From Pseudooceanicola endophyticus (GTDB lineage: Bacteria; Pseudomonadota; Alphaproteobacteria; Rhodobacterales; Rhodobacteraceae): a stretch of 64,000 nucleotides of DNA. Shown here piece by piece: positions 1 to 8,127 of the stretch. The stretch spans positions 434,001 through 498,000 of the forward strand of contig NZ_JAHIAB010000002.1 in assembly GCF_018760365.1 (NCBI RefSeq). The letters run 5' to 3'. Positions within the stretch are counted from its first letter, which is position 1. The number at the start of each line of letters is the position of its first letter. The translations under genes were made by a program, and so were the position numbers. The notes under the pieces were generated by a model. It searched no databases, was not told the DNA's origin, and was given only the letters and a program-made list of their open reading frames with translations.

Positions 1-2
1 AC

Positions 3-926
3 GCCATCCGCCGGCTGCATTTCTATTCGCTGCTGCTGCACGCCACCACCGATGCGGCCTATGCGACGTCTGAGCCGACCGTGCGGATCACCGGCTGGGT
101 CAACCTGCTGACCTTCTCGGGGTTGATGATGAATTCCTTTGCGGCGGATCAGACGGCGGTGGAAGTCAACGCCCGCACCATGAGCATCTATGACGGCACG
201 ACCTACACCGACAGGCTGATCGCACCGGATGGTCTGAGCTTTGATTGCGATGTCTCTGCCGGGGACGGCAAGACCTTCGTCTTCAACGGTGTCGGTGCAG
301 TCGATCTGAAGATGCGCGAGGTCGCGGCCATCGGCACCGACCTGACGGTGGGGGCGGCAGTGACCGGCCCCATCGTGGTGGCCGCGCCGCAGGACACCAC
401 GATGGATATCGCGACCGAGGCTGCCAACAAGGTCTTCTGCTACAACAACAAGCTGGCCGGCCTGAACATGGTGACCACCGGGCTGACGGTCGGTGTATAC
501 GAGGACAGCCCCCGCATCCTTTCCGGCAGCGGTTCGCCGGTGGGGGCGGTGAGCGCCCCGGCTGGGTCGCTCTACATGAGAAAGGATCAGGCGCCGGGGG
601 AAAAGGACAGTGACCAGCTTTGGGCGAAATACGCCGGAAGCGAGTCCAATGGCTGGTTTCCGCTTCAGTTGGCGGCGTATTTCAACGATGCCAGCTATCC
701 TTCCGCGCTGACGCCGGGGGCCAGCTATGTGGTGGACGATCTGCGCCGCATCGGGGCCGCCACCTCCGACGGGGAGGCCATTCAGGCCGCCATGTGGCGG
801 GACACCCCGCCCACCTCTGCCACCGATGACGGTCAGCCCTCCGAAATGGCGAGCGACGGGGCGTATCTCTATCTTTGCGTTGCCGCGAATACCTGGGTCC
901 GGGCGGGGCTTTCGACCTGGACCTGA
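3..926 (+). CDS. Phage tail/fibre-type structural protein, 5′ end outside window
   Basis: The reading frame is open from the first base, so the gene begins upstream; about 307 residues are visible. A GTG at 81 is an internal codon and not the likely start. The visible part has no motif I can name. It is rich in small residues and Thr/Val, as in beta-rich virion proteins, and contains Asp/Ser/Thr-rich stretches near the C-terminus. Its place directly before the sheath gene matches the P2 order, where fibre and fibre-related genes precede FI. A fibre, baseplate-associated or receptor-binding role is an inference from position only. Confidence 0.5.
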   Translation, partial: AIRRLHFYSLLLHATTDAAYATSEPTVRITGWVNLLTFSGLMMNSFAADQTAVEVNARTMSIYDGTTYTDRLIAPDGLSFDCDVSAGDGKTFVFNGVGAVDLKMREVAAIGTDLTVGAAVTGPIVVAAPQDTTMDIATEAANKVFCYNNKLAGLNMVTTGLTVGVYEDSPRILSGSGSPVGAVSAPAGSLYMRKDQAPGEKDSDQLWAKYAGSESNGWFPLQLAAYFNDASYPSALTPGASYVVDDLRRIGAATSDGEAIQAAMWRDTPPTSATDDGQPSEMASDGAYLYLCVAANTWVRAGLSTWT

Positions 927-1040
927 TCGCTGATCCCGTCCTGATCCCGACCTGGTGGATCGGGGCGGGGTTCCTTCCCTTCTGCAATCCCCCTTTGACC
1001 CGGCCCATGCGCCGGGCCGGTCAACCTTCTGAGGTACTTC

Positions 1041-2219
1041 ATGGCTTTCACGTCCTTTCACCACGGCACCCGGCTGCAGGAAACGAGCGAAACGCCCGTC
1101 CTGGTGCAGGTGTCGCAATCCGCGGTCGTGGGTCTTCTGGGCACCGCGCCCGATGCTGACGCGGACACGTTCCCGCTGAACACCCCCGTTTTGCTGGCGG
1201 GCGATGCCACGCTGGCGGCCAGCCTCGGGGACACCGGCACGCTGAAAGCTGCCGTGGATGATGTCTTTGATCAGGTCGCGCCCTATACCATCGTCATCCG
1301 GGTGGAAGAGGGGGCGGACGACGCCGAAACCCTGTCGAACCTGGTGGGCGATGCCACGGCCCGCACCGGCGTCCATGCGCTGCTGAAGTCGCTGCCCGTG
1401 CTGGGCATGAAGCCCCGGCTGATCGCCTTCCCGGGCTATTCCGCGCCCTCCGATCCCGCCACGCTGAACCCCGTGGTGGCGGAACTGGTGGGCGTGCTGG
1501 AAGAGCTGGGGGCGGTCGCCTTCGTGGATGGCCCCGACACCACCGACGCCGAGGCGGTGACCTATCAGGCGCTGATCGGCTCCGAACGGGTCTACCTTGT
1601 CGACCCACAGGTGAAGGTCTGGGACACCGCGACCAGCGCTTATGTGGCCCGGCCCGCATCGGCCCGCTTCGCCGGGGTGCAGGCACGCGTCGATACCGAA
1701 CTGGGCTTCTGGCATTCGCTGTCCAACAAGGCCATCAACGGCATCGGCGGCGTGACCCGTGAAATCACCTACGGCACGCAATCCGACTACCTGAACGAAA
1801 ACTGCGTCGGCACGATCATCAACCTGGGCTCCGGTTACATCACCTGGGGCAACCGGGGCTGCGGGTCCGAAAGCCTCTGGGCGTTCCTTGCGGTGCGCCG
1901 CACCGCCGACTTCATCAACGAGGCGATGCAAAAGGCGTACCTCGCCTTCGTGGACAAGCCCTTCAGCAAGGCCAACCTGAAGTTCATGCTGGAAAGCGGC
2001 AACGCCGCCATGCGCACCTTCAAGGCGCAGGGCGCGATCATCGGCGGCAAGGTCTGGATCGACACCACGCTGAACGAGGCATCCGACATGGCCGCCGGCA
2101 AGATCACCCTGTCGATGGAATTCGAACCGCCCGCGCCGATGGAAGACATCCGGTTCATGGCCTACCGCAATATCGACTACTACCTGGACCTGACGAAGGA
2201 CGCCCTGGCCGCCGCATGA
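1041..2219 (+). CDS. Phage tail sheath protein (P2 gpFI-like)
   Basis: The 392-residue product is the contractile sheath subunit of a myovirus tail; it polymerises around the tube and shortens on infection. The N-terminus (FHHGTRLQETSETP) and the later segment around residues 120–135 (PVLGMKPRLIAFPGYS) are typical of P2 FI-type sheaths, and the length is that of the family (about 390 residues). The start follows a GAGGTACTTC stretch. It precedes the tube gene, as in P2. A terminator-like hairpin separates the two. Confidence 0.93.
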   Translation: MAFTSFHHGTRLQETSETPVLVQVSQSAVVGLLGTAPDADADTFPLNTPVLLAGDATLAASLGDTGTLKAAVDDVFDQVAPYTIVIRVEEGADDAETLSNLVGDATARTGVHALLKSLPVLGMKPRLIAFPGYSAPSDPATLNPVVAELVGVLEELGAVAFVDGPDTTDAEAVTYQALIGSERVYLVDPQVKVWDTATSAYVARPASARFAGVQARVDTELGFWHSLSNKAINGIGGVTREITYGTQSDYLNENCVGTIINLGSGYITWGNRGCGSESLWAFLAVRRTADFINEAMQKAYLAFVDKPFSKANLKFMLESGNAAMRTFKAQGAIIGGKVWIDTTLNEASDMAAGKITLSMEFEPPAPMEDIRFMAYRNIDYYLDLTKDALAAA

Positions 2220-2252
2220 CGGCCTTCGGGCCGGTGCAGATGACGAACACGG

Positions 2253-2278
2253 GGGGCCGCAGCACGCGGCCCCTTTTT
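2253..2278 (+). terminator. Intrinsic-terminator-like hairpin between sheath and tube genes
   Basis: GGGGCCGC (2253–2260) pairs perfectly with GCGGCCCC (2266–2273) across a 5-base loop, and TTTTT (2274–2278) follows. It lies in the 77-bp gap between sheath and tube. The tail operon continues on the same strand, so it may be a partial attenuator or an mRNA 3′-end stabiliser rather than the end of the operon. Confidence 0.6.
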
Positions 2279-2296
2279 GCATCAGGAGACTGAGAC

Positions 2297-2803
2297 ATGA
2301 AATCGACCCCCGCATATATCCTGCGGAACTGCGCCCTCTGGGCGGATGAAGACATCAAGGTGGGGCAATTCTCTTCGGTCAGCATCCAGCTGCCCAAGGC
2401 CACCACCGAGAAATTCCGCAACGGCGGCATGATCAAGGAACGCCAGGTGGTGATGGGCTATGAGGTCGGGGACATGACCTTCAAGCTCACGGCCTTCGAT
2501 CCGGCCACGCTGAAGCTGCTGACCGGCAAGGCGGGCACCGAACACGCCTTCATGGTGACGGGTGCCCATGTGGACGAAGACGGCACCACCCATTCGGCGG
2601 TCTATTACGTGCGCGGCCAGCTGATCGCGCCGGATGCGGGCGACTGGCAGCCGGGGCAGAAGGCCGAAACCGACTGCACCGTGGCGGTGAACTACGCCAA
2701 GCTGGAAATCGACGGCGCGGACATTTTCGAAATCGACGATTTCGATTATTCCGTGGGCGGGGTCAGCCAGACCGGCGACATCGCTAACGCACTGCTGATC
2801 TGA
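2297..2803 (+). CDS. Phage major tail tube protein (P2 gpFII-like)
   Basis: The 168-residue product forms the inner tube that the sheath surrounds. The opening (ILRNCALWADE, residues 6–16) and the central segment (MGYEVGDMTFKLTAFDP) are characteristic of the FII family, as is the length. The ATG has an AGGAGAC ribosome site 5 bases upstream. It lies between the sheath and chaperone genes, the standard P2 order. Confidence 0.92.
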   Translation: MKSTPAYILRNCALWADEDIKVGQFSSVSIQLPKATTEKFRNGGMIKERQVVMGYEVGDMTFKLTAFDPATLKLLTGKAGTEHAFMVTGAHVDEDGTTHSAVYYVRGQLIAPDAGDWQPGQKAETDCTVAVNYAKLEIDGADIFEIDDFDYSVGGVSQTGDIANALLI

Positions 2804-2816
2804 GGGAGGGCAGGAC

Positions 2817-3128
2817 ATGAAATTCCCTGTGCGCGTCCCCCTGAAGACGCCGATCAAGGACGCCGACACCGACGCCGAAATCACCGCCCTGGTGTTCGAG
2901 GAACCCGACATCGGCCTGAGCATCGAAGTCGAGGACGCCGAAACGCCCCGCGACCAGATGTTCATCCTGCTGGCGGGCATGGCCGGGATCGGTATCCCGA
3001 CCTTCAAGCGGCTGAAGGAAAGCGATTACCGGGCCGTCATCAAGCAGGTGCTGGACCCCTATAACGCCCTGCAGGTGGCGCGTGCCGCAGAGGACGGGGT
3101 GGGAAACGCGGGGGAGGCGGCGACCTAG
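2817..3128 (+). CDS. Phage tail assembly chaperone, short form (P2 gpE-like)
   Basis: The 103-residue product corresponds to the upstream, zero-frame member of the E/E+E′ (lambda G/GT) chaperone pair, which loads the tape measure and recruits tube subunits without entering the virion. It begins MKFPVRVPLKTPI and is acidic overall. Its position between tube and tape-measure genes is diagnostic even though sequence conservation in this family is low. The last eleven codons contain a −1 slippery heptamer, so a fraction of ribosomes should extend into the downstream frame. Confidence 0.8.
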   Translation: MKFPVRVPLKTPIKDADTDAEITALVFEEPDIGLSIEVEDAETPRDQMFILLAGMAGIGIPTFKRLKESDYRAVIKQVLDPYNALQVARAAEDGVGNAGEAAT

Positions 3129-3151
3129 CGCAGGATCTGCGCTTCGCCGCC
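3101..3151 (+). promoter_or_regulatory. Programmed −1 ribosomal frameshift signal
   Basis: G GGA AAC occupies 3101–3107 in the correct zero-frame phase (codons GTG GGA AAC), which is the X XXY YYZ pattern. Eight bases later GGCGGCG (3116–3122) can pair with CGCCGCC (3145–3151), giving a 7-bp all-G:C stem in the expected place for a stimulatory structure. Slippage moves the ribosome into the frame that stays open to the stop at 3272–3274. Slippery site, spacing, structure and gene context all agree. Confidence 0.85.
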
Positions 3152-3274
3152 GCCTTCGTGGCCCGCGCCACCTGCACCCCGCTGCCCGAGATCCTGCGCA
3201 TGAAGGTTCCGGCCTTCCTGCGCTGGCAGGAGGCGGCGCAAGAGGTCTGGAAGCTGGATCACCCGCAGGGCTGA
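3107..3274 (+). CDS. Tail assembly chaperone, frameshift extension (E′/T-like)
   Basis: This frame has no start codon of its own at the expected place and is reached by −1 slippage at 3101–3107. It adds about 55 residues, including DLRFAAAFVARAT and EILRMKVPAFLRWQEA, a segment typical of short tail-assembly partners preceding the tape measure. The fusion would be about 152 residues. The extension, by analogy with lambda T and P2 E′, should contact the tube subunit. Expression level and ratio are not visible from sequence. Confidence 0.75.
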   Translation, partial: RGGGGDLAQDLRFAAAFVARATCTPLPEILRMKVPAFLRWQEAAQEVWKLDHPQG

Positions 3275-3490
3275 TCAGTCATCCGACAGGGGGTGCTGAA
3301 AGGCGTTCAGGCGGTCGCGCTTCAAGGGGCGCGGCTGCCCGCTGTCGCGGGTCGCCAGCCGGTAGACCCCGAACAGCATCAGGGCAAAGACCAGCCCGCC
3401 AAGCCAGCCCGACACGAACCAGACCAGAGCGACCGCGCCGCAGGCGAGAGCGATCATGATCACGGCAAAGACCATCGCGAAAATCTCCAT
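3275..3490 (-). CDS. Small two-helix membrane protein, antisense inside the tail operon
   Basis: The chosen start (MEIFAMVFAV) gives 71 residues: two hydrophobic helices at about residues 3–25 and 26–43, then a basic, cytoplasmic-looking tail ending RDRLNAFQHPLSDD. A longer frame starts at 3577, but that would overlap the tape-measure start. The gene exactly fills the space between the chaperone extension (stop 3274) and the tape measure (start 3540), and its stop codon abuts the chaperone stop. Opposite orientation inside a late operon suggests a lysogenic-conversion or superinfection-exclusion gene, but no family is recognised. Confidence 0.55.
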   Translation of the reverse strand: MEIFAMVFAVIMIALACGAVALVWFVSGWLGGLVFALMLFGVYRLATRDSGQPRPLKRDRLNAFQHPLSDD

Positions 3491-3539
3491 GCCTTCGACA
3501 TGGGGCCTGCGCGAGTCCCTGACAAGATGAGGCCCGGAA

Positions 3540-6116
3540 ATGGTGTCCAAGCGGATCGAAACGCAGCTGACCATCAAGGCGGTGGACCGCTACAGCGGCG
3601 CGCTGAAACAGATGGCCACGGTCACCGGGCGCTTTGCCGAGGACGTGCGCAGCGAAATGGGCCGCCTGCAGCAGATGCGCGGGCCATTGCGGCTGATCGA
3701 GGATTTCCGCAAGCAGCAGGCCGTGACCCGCGAAAGCGCGGCCTCCCTGGACCGTGCCCGGGAACGGGTGCGCCAGCTGAAGCTGGAAATCACCACCACC
3801 GCGAACCCCACGCAGGCCCTGCGCCGGGAATTCGACAGCGCGCGCCGCGCCGCCGACCGGCTGGAACAGAAACACGGCCAGAACCGCGCCACCCTGCGCG
3901 GGCTGCAGTCGCAGCTGGAACAGGCAGGCGTCAAGACCCGCGACCTGGCCGGGGAACAGGCGCGGCTGTCGGCAGCGCTGGATCAGGGCACCACCGCCTT
4001 CGGGCGCCAGATGCAGAAGATGGAACGCCTGGCGCAGGCACAGGAGAAGATCGCGGCGGGCCGTCAGCGGATGGAACGCACGCTGGCAACCTCTGCCAAC
4101 CTGTCGTTCACCGGCATGGCCTCGCTTGGCACCGGGCGGCGCATTGCCACGTCGCTGTCCAATCCGATCAAGCAGGCCGTGGACTTCGAAAGCGCCATGG
4201 CGGACGTGAAGAAGGTGGTGAACTTCGACGCGCCGGATGGGCTTGCGAAGATGTCCGACGACATCCTGAAGATGTCGGGCCGCATCCCGATGGCGGCAGA
4301 GGGCATCGCGGCCATCGTCGCGGCGGGCGGGCAGTCCGGCCTGAAGACCGAGGAACTGACGAAGTTCGCGGAAATGGCCGCCAAGGTGGGCGTGGCCTTC
4401 GACATCAGCGCCGAGAAATCCGGCGATGCCATGGCCAGCATCAAGACCGCCCTGGGGCTGTCGCTGGACGATACCGGCAAGGTCTTCGACGCGATCAACC
4501 ACCTGTCGAACAACATGGCGTCCACTGCGCCGAAGGTGCTGGACTTCATGACCCGCGCCGGATCGGCGGGGCAGCAGGCCGGGTTTTCGGCGGACGAAAC
4601 CCTGGCCATCGGGTCGGCCATGATCGCCGCCGGCGCGGAAGCGGATGTGGCGGCCACGTCCTTCCTGAACATGGGCCGGGCGCTGACCAAGGGCAATTCC
4701 GCCACCGACCGCCAGTCTGCCGCCATGCAGAAGCTGGGTCTGAACACGGTGACGGTCGCCAAGCGGATGCAGAAGGATGCCACCGGCACGCTGGAAGACG
4801 TGCTGATGCGCATCAACAAGATGCCCGACTACATGCGCACCAGCATCATCAGCGACATCTTCGGGGATGAGGCGCGGGCGCTTGGCCCCCTGGTCGGCAA
4901 CGTCGATCTGCTGCGGCAGGCCCTCGGGCTGGTGGCCAAGGAAAGCAATTTCGCGGGCAGCGCATCGCAGGAATATGCCGTCCGGGCTGAGACGACCGCC
5001 AACAACCTGCAGCTGATGCACAACAAGGTCGACCGCCTCGGGATCACCCTGGGCGAAGTGCTGATCCCGCCCATGAACGACCTGCTGGATCGGATTGCGC
5101 CGATCATCGACGGGCTGACGGAATGGACCAAGGTACATCCCGGCCTGACCCGCTACATCATGGCCGGCGCGGCAGCGACTGCCGGGCTTGCGATCACGGG
5201 CGGGCTCCTGATGAGCGCTGCCGCCGGGCTGATCGGCACCCTGGCGGTGCTGCGCTTTGGCCTGGTGGGGCTGGGGGCGCGGTCGGCCCTGGTCGCGGGC
5301 GAGGTCGGCGGCGTCGGGCGCGCCTTCGGACTGCTGCTGAAGCTGCCGAAGTTCGCCCTGTCCAGCCTGATCACGCCGCTTCGCTGGGGCACGGCGCTGT
5401 TGCCGAACTTTGCCCCCGGGCTGGCCCGGTTTGCCGGGTTCCGCCGCGATGCCACCGACCAGATGACCCGCCTGGAACGGTCCGTGGCGAGCAAGTCCAA
5501 GGCCATGCAGGCCAGCCTGAATTCCATCAAGTGGGGGGCGTTCAGTGCCGGTGCCATGGCCTTCCTGGCGATGAGGAACCTGCCCGAGGGGGCCGAGGCG
5601 CAGGCCGAATTCCGGCAGCAGAACCGCGAGAAGATGGACAACACCTTCCGCAACATGCCGGTGCTGGGCTGGGCGATGGGCAAATACGAGGACGCGGTAA
5701 CCGCGGTGCATGGTGCGCCGCCGGGGGACGGGGTGGCGGGTGACAGCGCGGGCGCCCTGCAGCAGCGGGCGCGCGGTGGCCCCTTCGGCCCGAGGCCCCT
5801 GCTGGTGGGGGAGCGGGGGCCGGAACTGTACTTCCCGAACCGCTCTGGCTTCATCGCCACGAATCGCCAGCTGCAGGGCCTGCAGGCGGCGGTACAGGGC
5901 ATCCGCATGGCGGGCGCGGCGGCGGTTGCCGCCTCGGTCGCAGCCGCCCCAGTGGCCGCTGCCACGCGGCCCTCGGATGGTCTTCGGATCGAAATCAACA
6001 GGGTCAACATCACGGTGCCGTCGGGGATCAGCGATCCCGAAGCCATCGTGGACCTGATGGAAACCCGGCTGGGCGACCGCCTGGCGGCCACGCTGCAGGC
6101 CAGCTTTGCAGACTGA
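3540..6116 (+). CDS. Phage tail tape measure protein (TP901 type)
   Basis: The 858-residue product sets tail length and passes DNA and itself into the cell. It has a long charged coiled-coil N-terminal third (about residues 15–190), then the TP901-1-type core with FESAMADVKKVV near residue 220, then a hydrophobic helix-rich stretch at about 535–585, and a Gly/Ala-rich C-terminus with a conserved-looking VGERGPELYFP segment near 765. It is the largest gene of the tail block, directly after the chaperone pair. Confidence 0.92.
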   Translation: MVSKRIETQLTIKAVDRYSGALKQMATVTGRFAEDVRSEMGRLQQMRGPLRLIEDFRKQQAVTRESAASLDRARERVRQLKLEITTTANPTQALRREFDSARRAADRLEQKHGQNRATLRGLQSQLEQAGVKTRDLAGEQARLSAALDQGTTAFGRQMQKMERLAQAQEKIAAGRQRMERTLATSANLSFTGMASLGTGRRIATSLSNPIKQAVDFESAMADVKKVVNFDAPDGLAKMSDDILKMSGRIPMAAEGIAAIVAAGGQSGLKTEELTKFAEMAAKVGVAFDISAEKSGDAMASIKTALGLSLDDTGKVFDAINHLSNNMASTAPKVLDFMTRAGSAGQQAGFSADETLAIGSAMIAAGAEADVAATSFLNMGRALTKGNSATDRQSAAMQKLGLNTVTVAKRMQKDATGTLEDVLMRINKMPDYMRTSIISDIFGDEARALGPLVGNVDLLRQALGLVAKESNFAGSASQEYAVRAETTANNLQLMHNKVDRLGITLGEVLIPPMNDLLDRIAPIIDGLTEWTKVHPGLTRYIMAGAAATAGLAITGGLLMSAAAGLIGTLAVLRFGLVGLGARSALVAGEVGGVGRAFGLLLKLPKFALSSLITPLRWGTALLPNFAPGLARFAGFRRDATDQMTRLERSVASKSKAMQASLNSIKWGAFSAGAMAFLAMRNLPEGAEAQAEFRQQNREKMDNTFRNMPVLGWAMGKYEDAVTAVHGAPPGDGVAGDSAGALQQRARGGPFGPRPLLVGERGPELYFPNRSGFIATNRQLQGLQAAVQGIRMAGAAAVAASVAAAPVAAATRPSDGLRIEINRVNITVPSGISDPEAIVDLMETRLGDRLAATLQASFAD

Positions 6117-6185
6117 GGGGACAGCATGTCGAAGAGCAACACGAACCCCGGCGGGCCGTTCTGCCCGCCGGACAGGGGGTAGGCC

Positions 6186-6611
6186 ATGGCCGGACCTGTC
6201 GTCATGGCCCTGGGGCCGTTTCCGTTTCAGGCGCATGGCTTCGGCTTCACCGGGCTGCAGCGGTCGCTGGATACCAGCTGGGCCGAACTGGAAACCGTGG
6301 GGCGGCTGAACGCCCTGCAATGGACCGGGCCGAAATCCGAGGTGGTGACCATTTCGGGCGTCCTCTTCCCGCGCGAATTCGGCGGCCAGACCACGCTGGA
6401 CGGCATCCGGCTGGCCGCGCAGAACGGCCTGCCGCTGATGCTGGTGTCCCTTGGGGGGCGCATCTTCGGGCGGCACGCGGTGCAGCGGGTGGACGAAGAT
6501 CGCAGTTTCCATGACCGCAACGGCACGGCGGGGCGCAATGCCTATTCGCTGTCGCTGCGGCGCTTGTCCGGCACGCTGTCGTTGTCGGCGCTGACGGGGG
6601 TATCCGTCTGA
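6186..6611 (+). CDS. Phage tail protein gpU-like (tail terminator/completion)
   Basis: The 141-residue product resembles P2 gpU, which caps the head-proximal end of the tail. Visible features include an N-terminal hydrophobic start, the WTGPKSEVVTISGVLFPREF segment at about residues 46–65, and a C-terminal beta-rich stretch (YSLSLRRL). Its stop codon overlaps the ATG of gpX by one base (TGATG), indicating translational coupling. The U–X–D order is as in P2. Confidence 0.9.
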   Translation: MAGPVVMALGPFPFQAHGFGFTGLQRSLDTSWAELETVGRLNALQWTGPKSEVVTISGVLFPREFGGQTTLDGIRLAAQNGLPLMLVSLGGRIFGRHAVQRVDEDRSFHDRNGTAGRNAYSLSLRRLSGTLSLSALTGVSV

Positions 6612-6820
6612 TGGCTGTGATCTACACCACCGCCGAGGGCGATCAGCTGGACCTGATCTGTTACCGCCAGTACGGCCAGCAGGCCGGGGCCGTGGAACAG
6701 GTGCTGGACGCAAACCCTGCCATCGCCCTGACGGCCCATTGGTTGCCGGCGGGCATCACGCTGACGCTGCCCGACCTGACGGCGGATGACACCACCGGCA
6801 CGGCGAGGCTCTGGGACTGA
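6611..6820 (+). CDS. Phage tail protein gpX-like, LysM-type
   Basis: The 69-residue product matches P2 gpX: a short LysM-like module with YTTAEGDQLDLICYRQYG at residues 5–22 and a proline-containing end. It is thought to act in tail assembly or peptidoglycan contact. It overlaps both neighbours by single bases (TGATG at each end), so U, X and D are translated as a coupled unit. Confidence 0.9.
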   Translation: MAVIYTTAEGDQLDLICYRQYGQQAGAVEQVLDANPAIALTAHWLPAGITLTLPDLTADDTTGTARLWD

Positions 6821-7815
6821 TGGCGCTGCATCCAAGCGTTCGCGTCAGCGTGGACGGCACGCCGGTGTCCGGCCTGTTCTTCGAACGGCTGATGTCGCTG
6901 ACCATCACCGACCGCGAGGGCATCCGCTCGGATTCCCTGGACCTGGTGTTCAGCGACGGCGCGCCGCACCTGGACCCGCCGCGTCGGGGCGCGGTGGTGG
7001 CGGTCAGCATCGACACCGGGGCAGGGGTGGGTTTTGCCGGTTCCTATATCGTGGACCGGGTGGAAATGACCTGTTTCCCCTTCACCCTGTCGGTGCGCGG
7101 CCATTCCGCCGACTACCGATCCGACATGAAGACCAACAAGACCCGCCATTGGGACGGGGCCAGCGTGCGCCAGATTGTCGAGGACATCGCCGCCGATTAC
7201 GGCCTGACCACCAAGATTGCCGATGCGGTGTCGGATCACGTCTATGACTGGATCGGCCAGCAGGACGAAACCGATCTGGCCTTCCTGGAACGGCTGGCCG
7301 AACGGCACGGCGCGCTCTTCACCATCAAGGCGGGCAAGCTCCTGTGGCTGCGGCGCGGCGCGGGCGAGACGGCGGACGGCACCGGCATGACGGCGGTGCA
7401 GATCCTGCCCGGGGTGATCCTGCAGGGCAGCTGCCGGGTGTCGATCGAGGACGGCGACCGCTTCGCCACGGTGAAAGCCTATTGGCAGGACCGCAGCGGC
7501 GCGCGGCGGCAGTCGGTGGTGGTCGAGGCCGACCCCGAGGCCAGCGGCGAACATGTTCTGCGATCCCCCTTCGGGACCGAAGCCGAAGCACGCCGCGCGG
7601 CAGAGGCGGCCGCGCGCGAAATGGTCCGGGGCCTGGTGCAGATGTCCTGCGTGATCGAGGGAAATCCCGCGCTGATGGCCGGGCAGCCGGTGGTCTTCGC
7701 GGGCGTGCGCTCCTGGATCGACGGGCAGGAATTCATCCTAGAGACGGTGCAGCATTCCTTCGGCAAGTCCGGCGGGCTGCGCACGTCTCTGTCGGGAAAG
7801 CTACGGGCGGAATGA
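6820..7815 (+). CDS. Phage late control/baseplate hub protein gpD-like
   Basis: The 331-residue product matches the P2 gpD family, related to the T4 gp27 hub and VgrG N-terminal fold. The N-terminal segment PSVRVSVDGTPV, the DRVEMTCFPFTLSVRGHSAD stretch and QQDETDLAFLERLAERHGA (about residues 145–163) are typical. Despite the historical name it is a structural hub protein at the tail tip. It completes the U–X–D tail unit before the lysis module. Confidence 0.92.
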   Translation: MALHPSVRVSVDGTPVSGLFFERLMSLTITDREGIRSDSLDLVFSDGAPHLDPPRRGAVVAVSIDTGAGVGFAGSYIVDRVEMTCFPFTLSVRGHSADYRSDMKTNKTRHWDGASVRQIVEDIAADYGLTTKIADAVSDHVYDWIGQQDETDLAFLERLAERHGALFTIKAGKLLWLRRGAGETADGTGMTAVQILPGVILQGSCRVSIEDGDRFATVKAYWQDRSGARRQSVVVEADPEASGEHVLRSPFGTEAEARRAAEAAAREMVRGLVQMSCVIEGNPALMAGQPVVFAGVRSWIDGQEFILETVQHSFGKSGGLRTSLSGKLRAE

Positions 7816-7830
7816 CCGGAAGGGGGCACG

Positions 7831-8124
7831 GTGTTCGGAAAGAGCGCGGAATTCTGGACTGTGGTCTGCGGGATGGTCCTGTGGGCGATGGTCAGGGCGG
7901 AAAGCGAACCGCTGCACAGGCGATTGGTCAAGACGGCGGCCAGCGCCTTTCTGGCCTACGGGCTGTCCCCCACCATCGCGCCCTGGACGCGCGGGTCCGA
8001 GGTGCTGGCGGCCCTCGGTATCATGGCGGTGGGGCTCATTGTCCTGGATACCGCCACCGGGCTGATTTCGGACCGGGAATTCATCAAGGAACTGATCCGG
8101 CGTCGGATCGGCGGGAAGGGGTGA
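7831..8124 (+). CDS. Holin-like phage membrane protein
   Basis: The 97-residue product starts with GTG behind GGAAGGGGGCAC. It has three hydrophobic segments (about residues 8–21, 33–50 and 60–79) and a basic C-terminus (RRRIGGKG), the usual holin layout. It is the first gene after the tail block and precedes the endolysin, which supports a holin role. No specific holin family is recognised, and the second small membrane protein at 9975 is a rival candidate. Confidence 0.55.
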   Translation: MFGKSAEFWTVVCGMVLWAMVRAESEPLHRRLVKTAASAFLAYGLSPTIAPWTRGSEVLAALGIMAVGLIVLDTATGLISDREFIKELIRRRIGGKG

Positions 8125-8127
8125 TCC

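Noticed and set aside
998-1020. A GGCCC/GGGCC stem upstream of the sheath gene
   Set aside because: The stem is short and imperfect, with no T-run; it is likely to be GC-rich chance pairing.
6126-6182. An 18-codon open frame (MSKSNTNPGGPFCPPDRG) between tape measure and gpU
   Set aside because: It is short, lacks a good ribosome site and no homologous leader is known to me; the AGGGGACAGC before it may serve only as spacing.
3279-6713. A 1,144-codon open frame antisense to the tape measure and gpU
   Set aside because: High GC makes long antisense frames common; the sense frames are recognisable tail genes and the antisense product is low-complexity in Arg/Gly/His.
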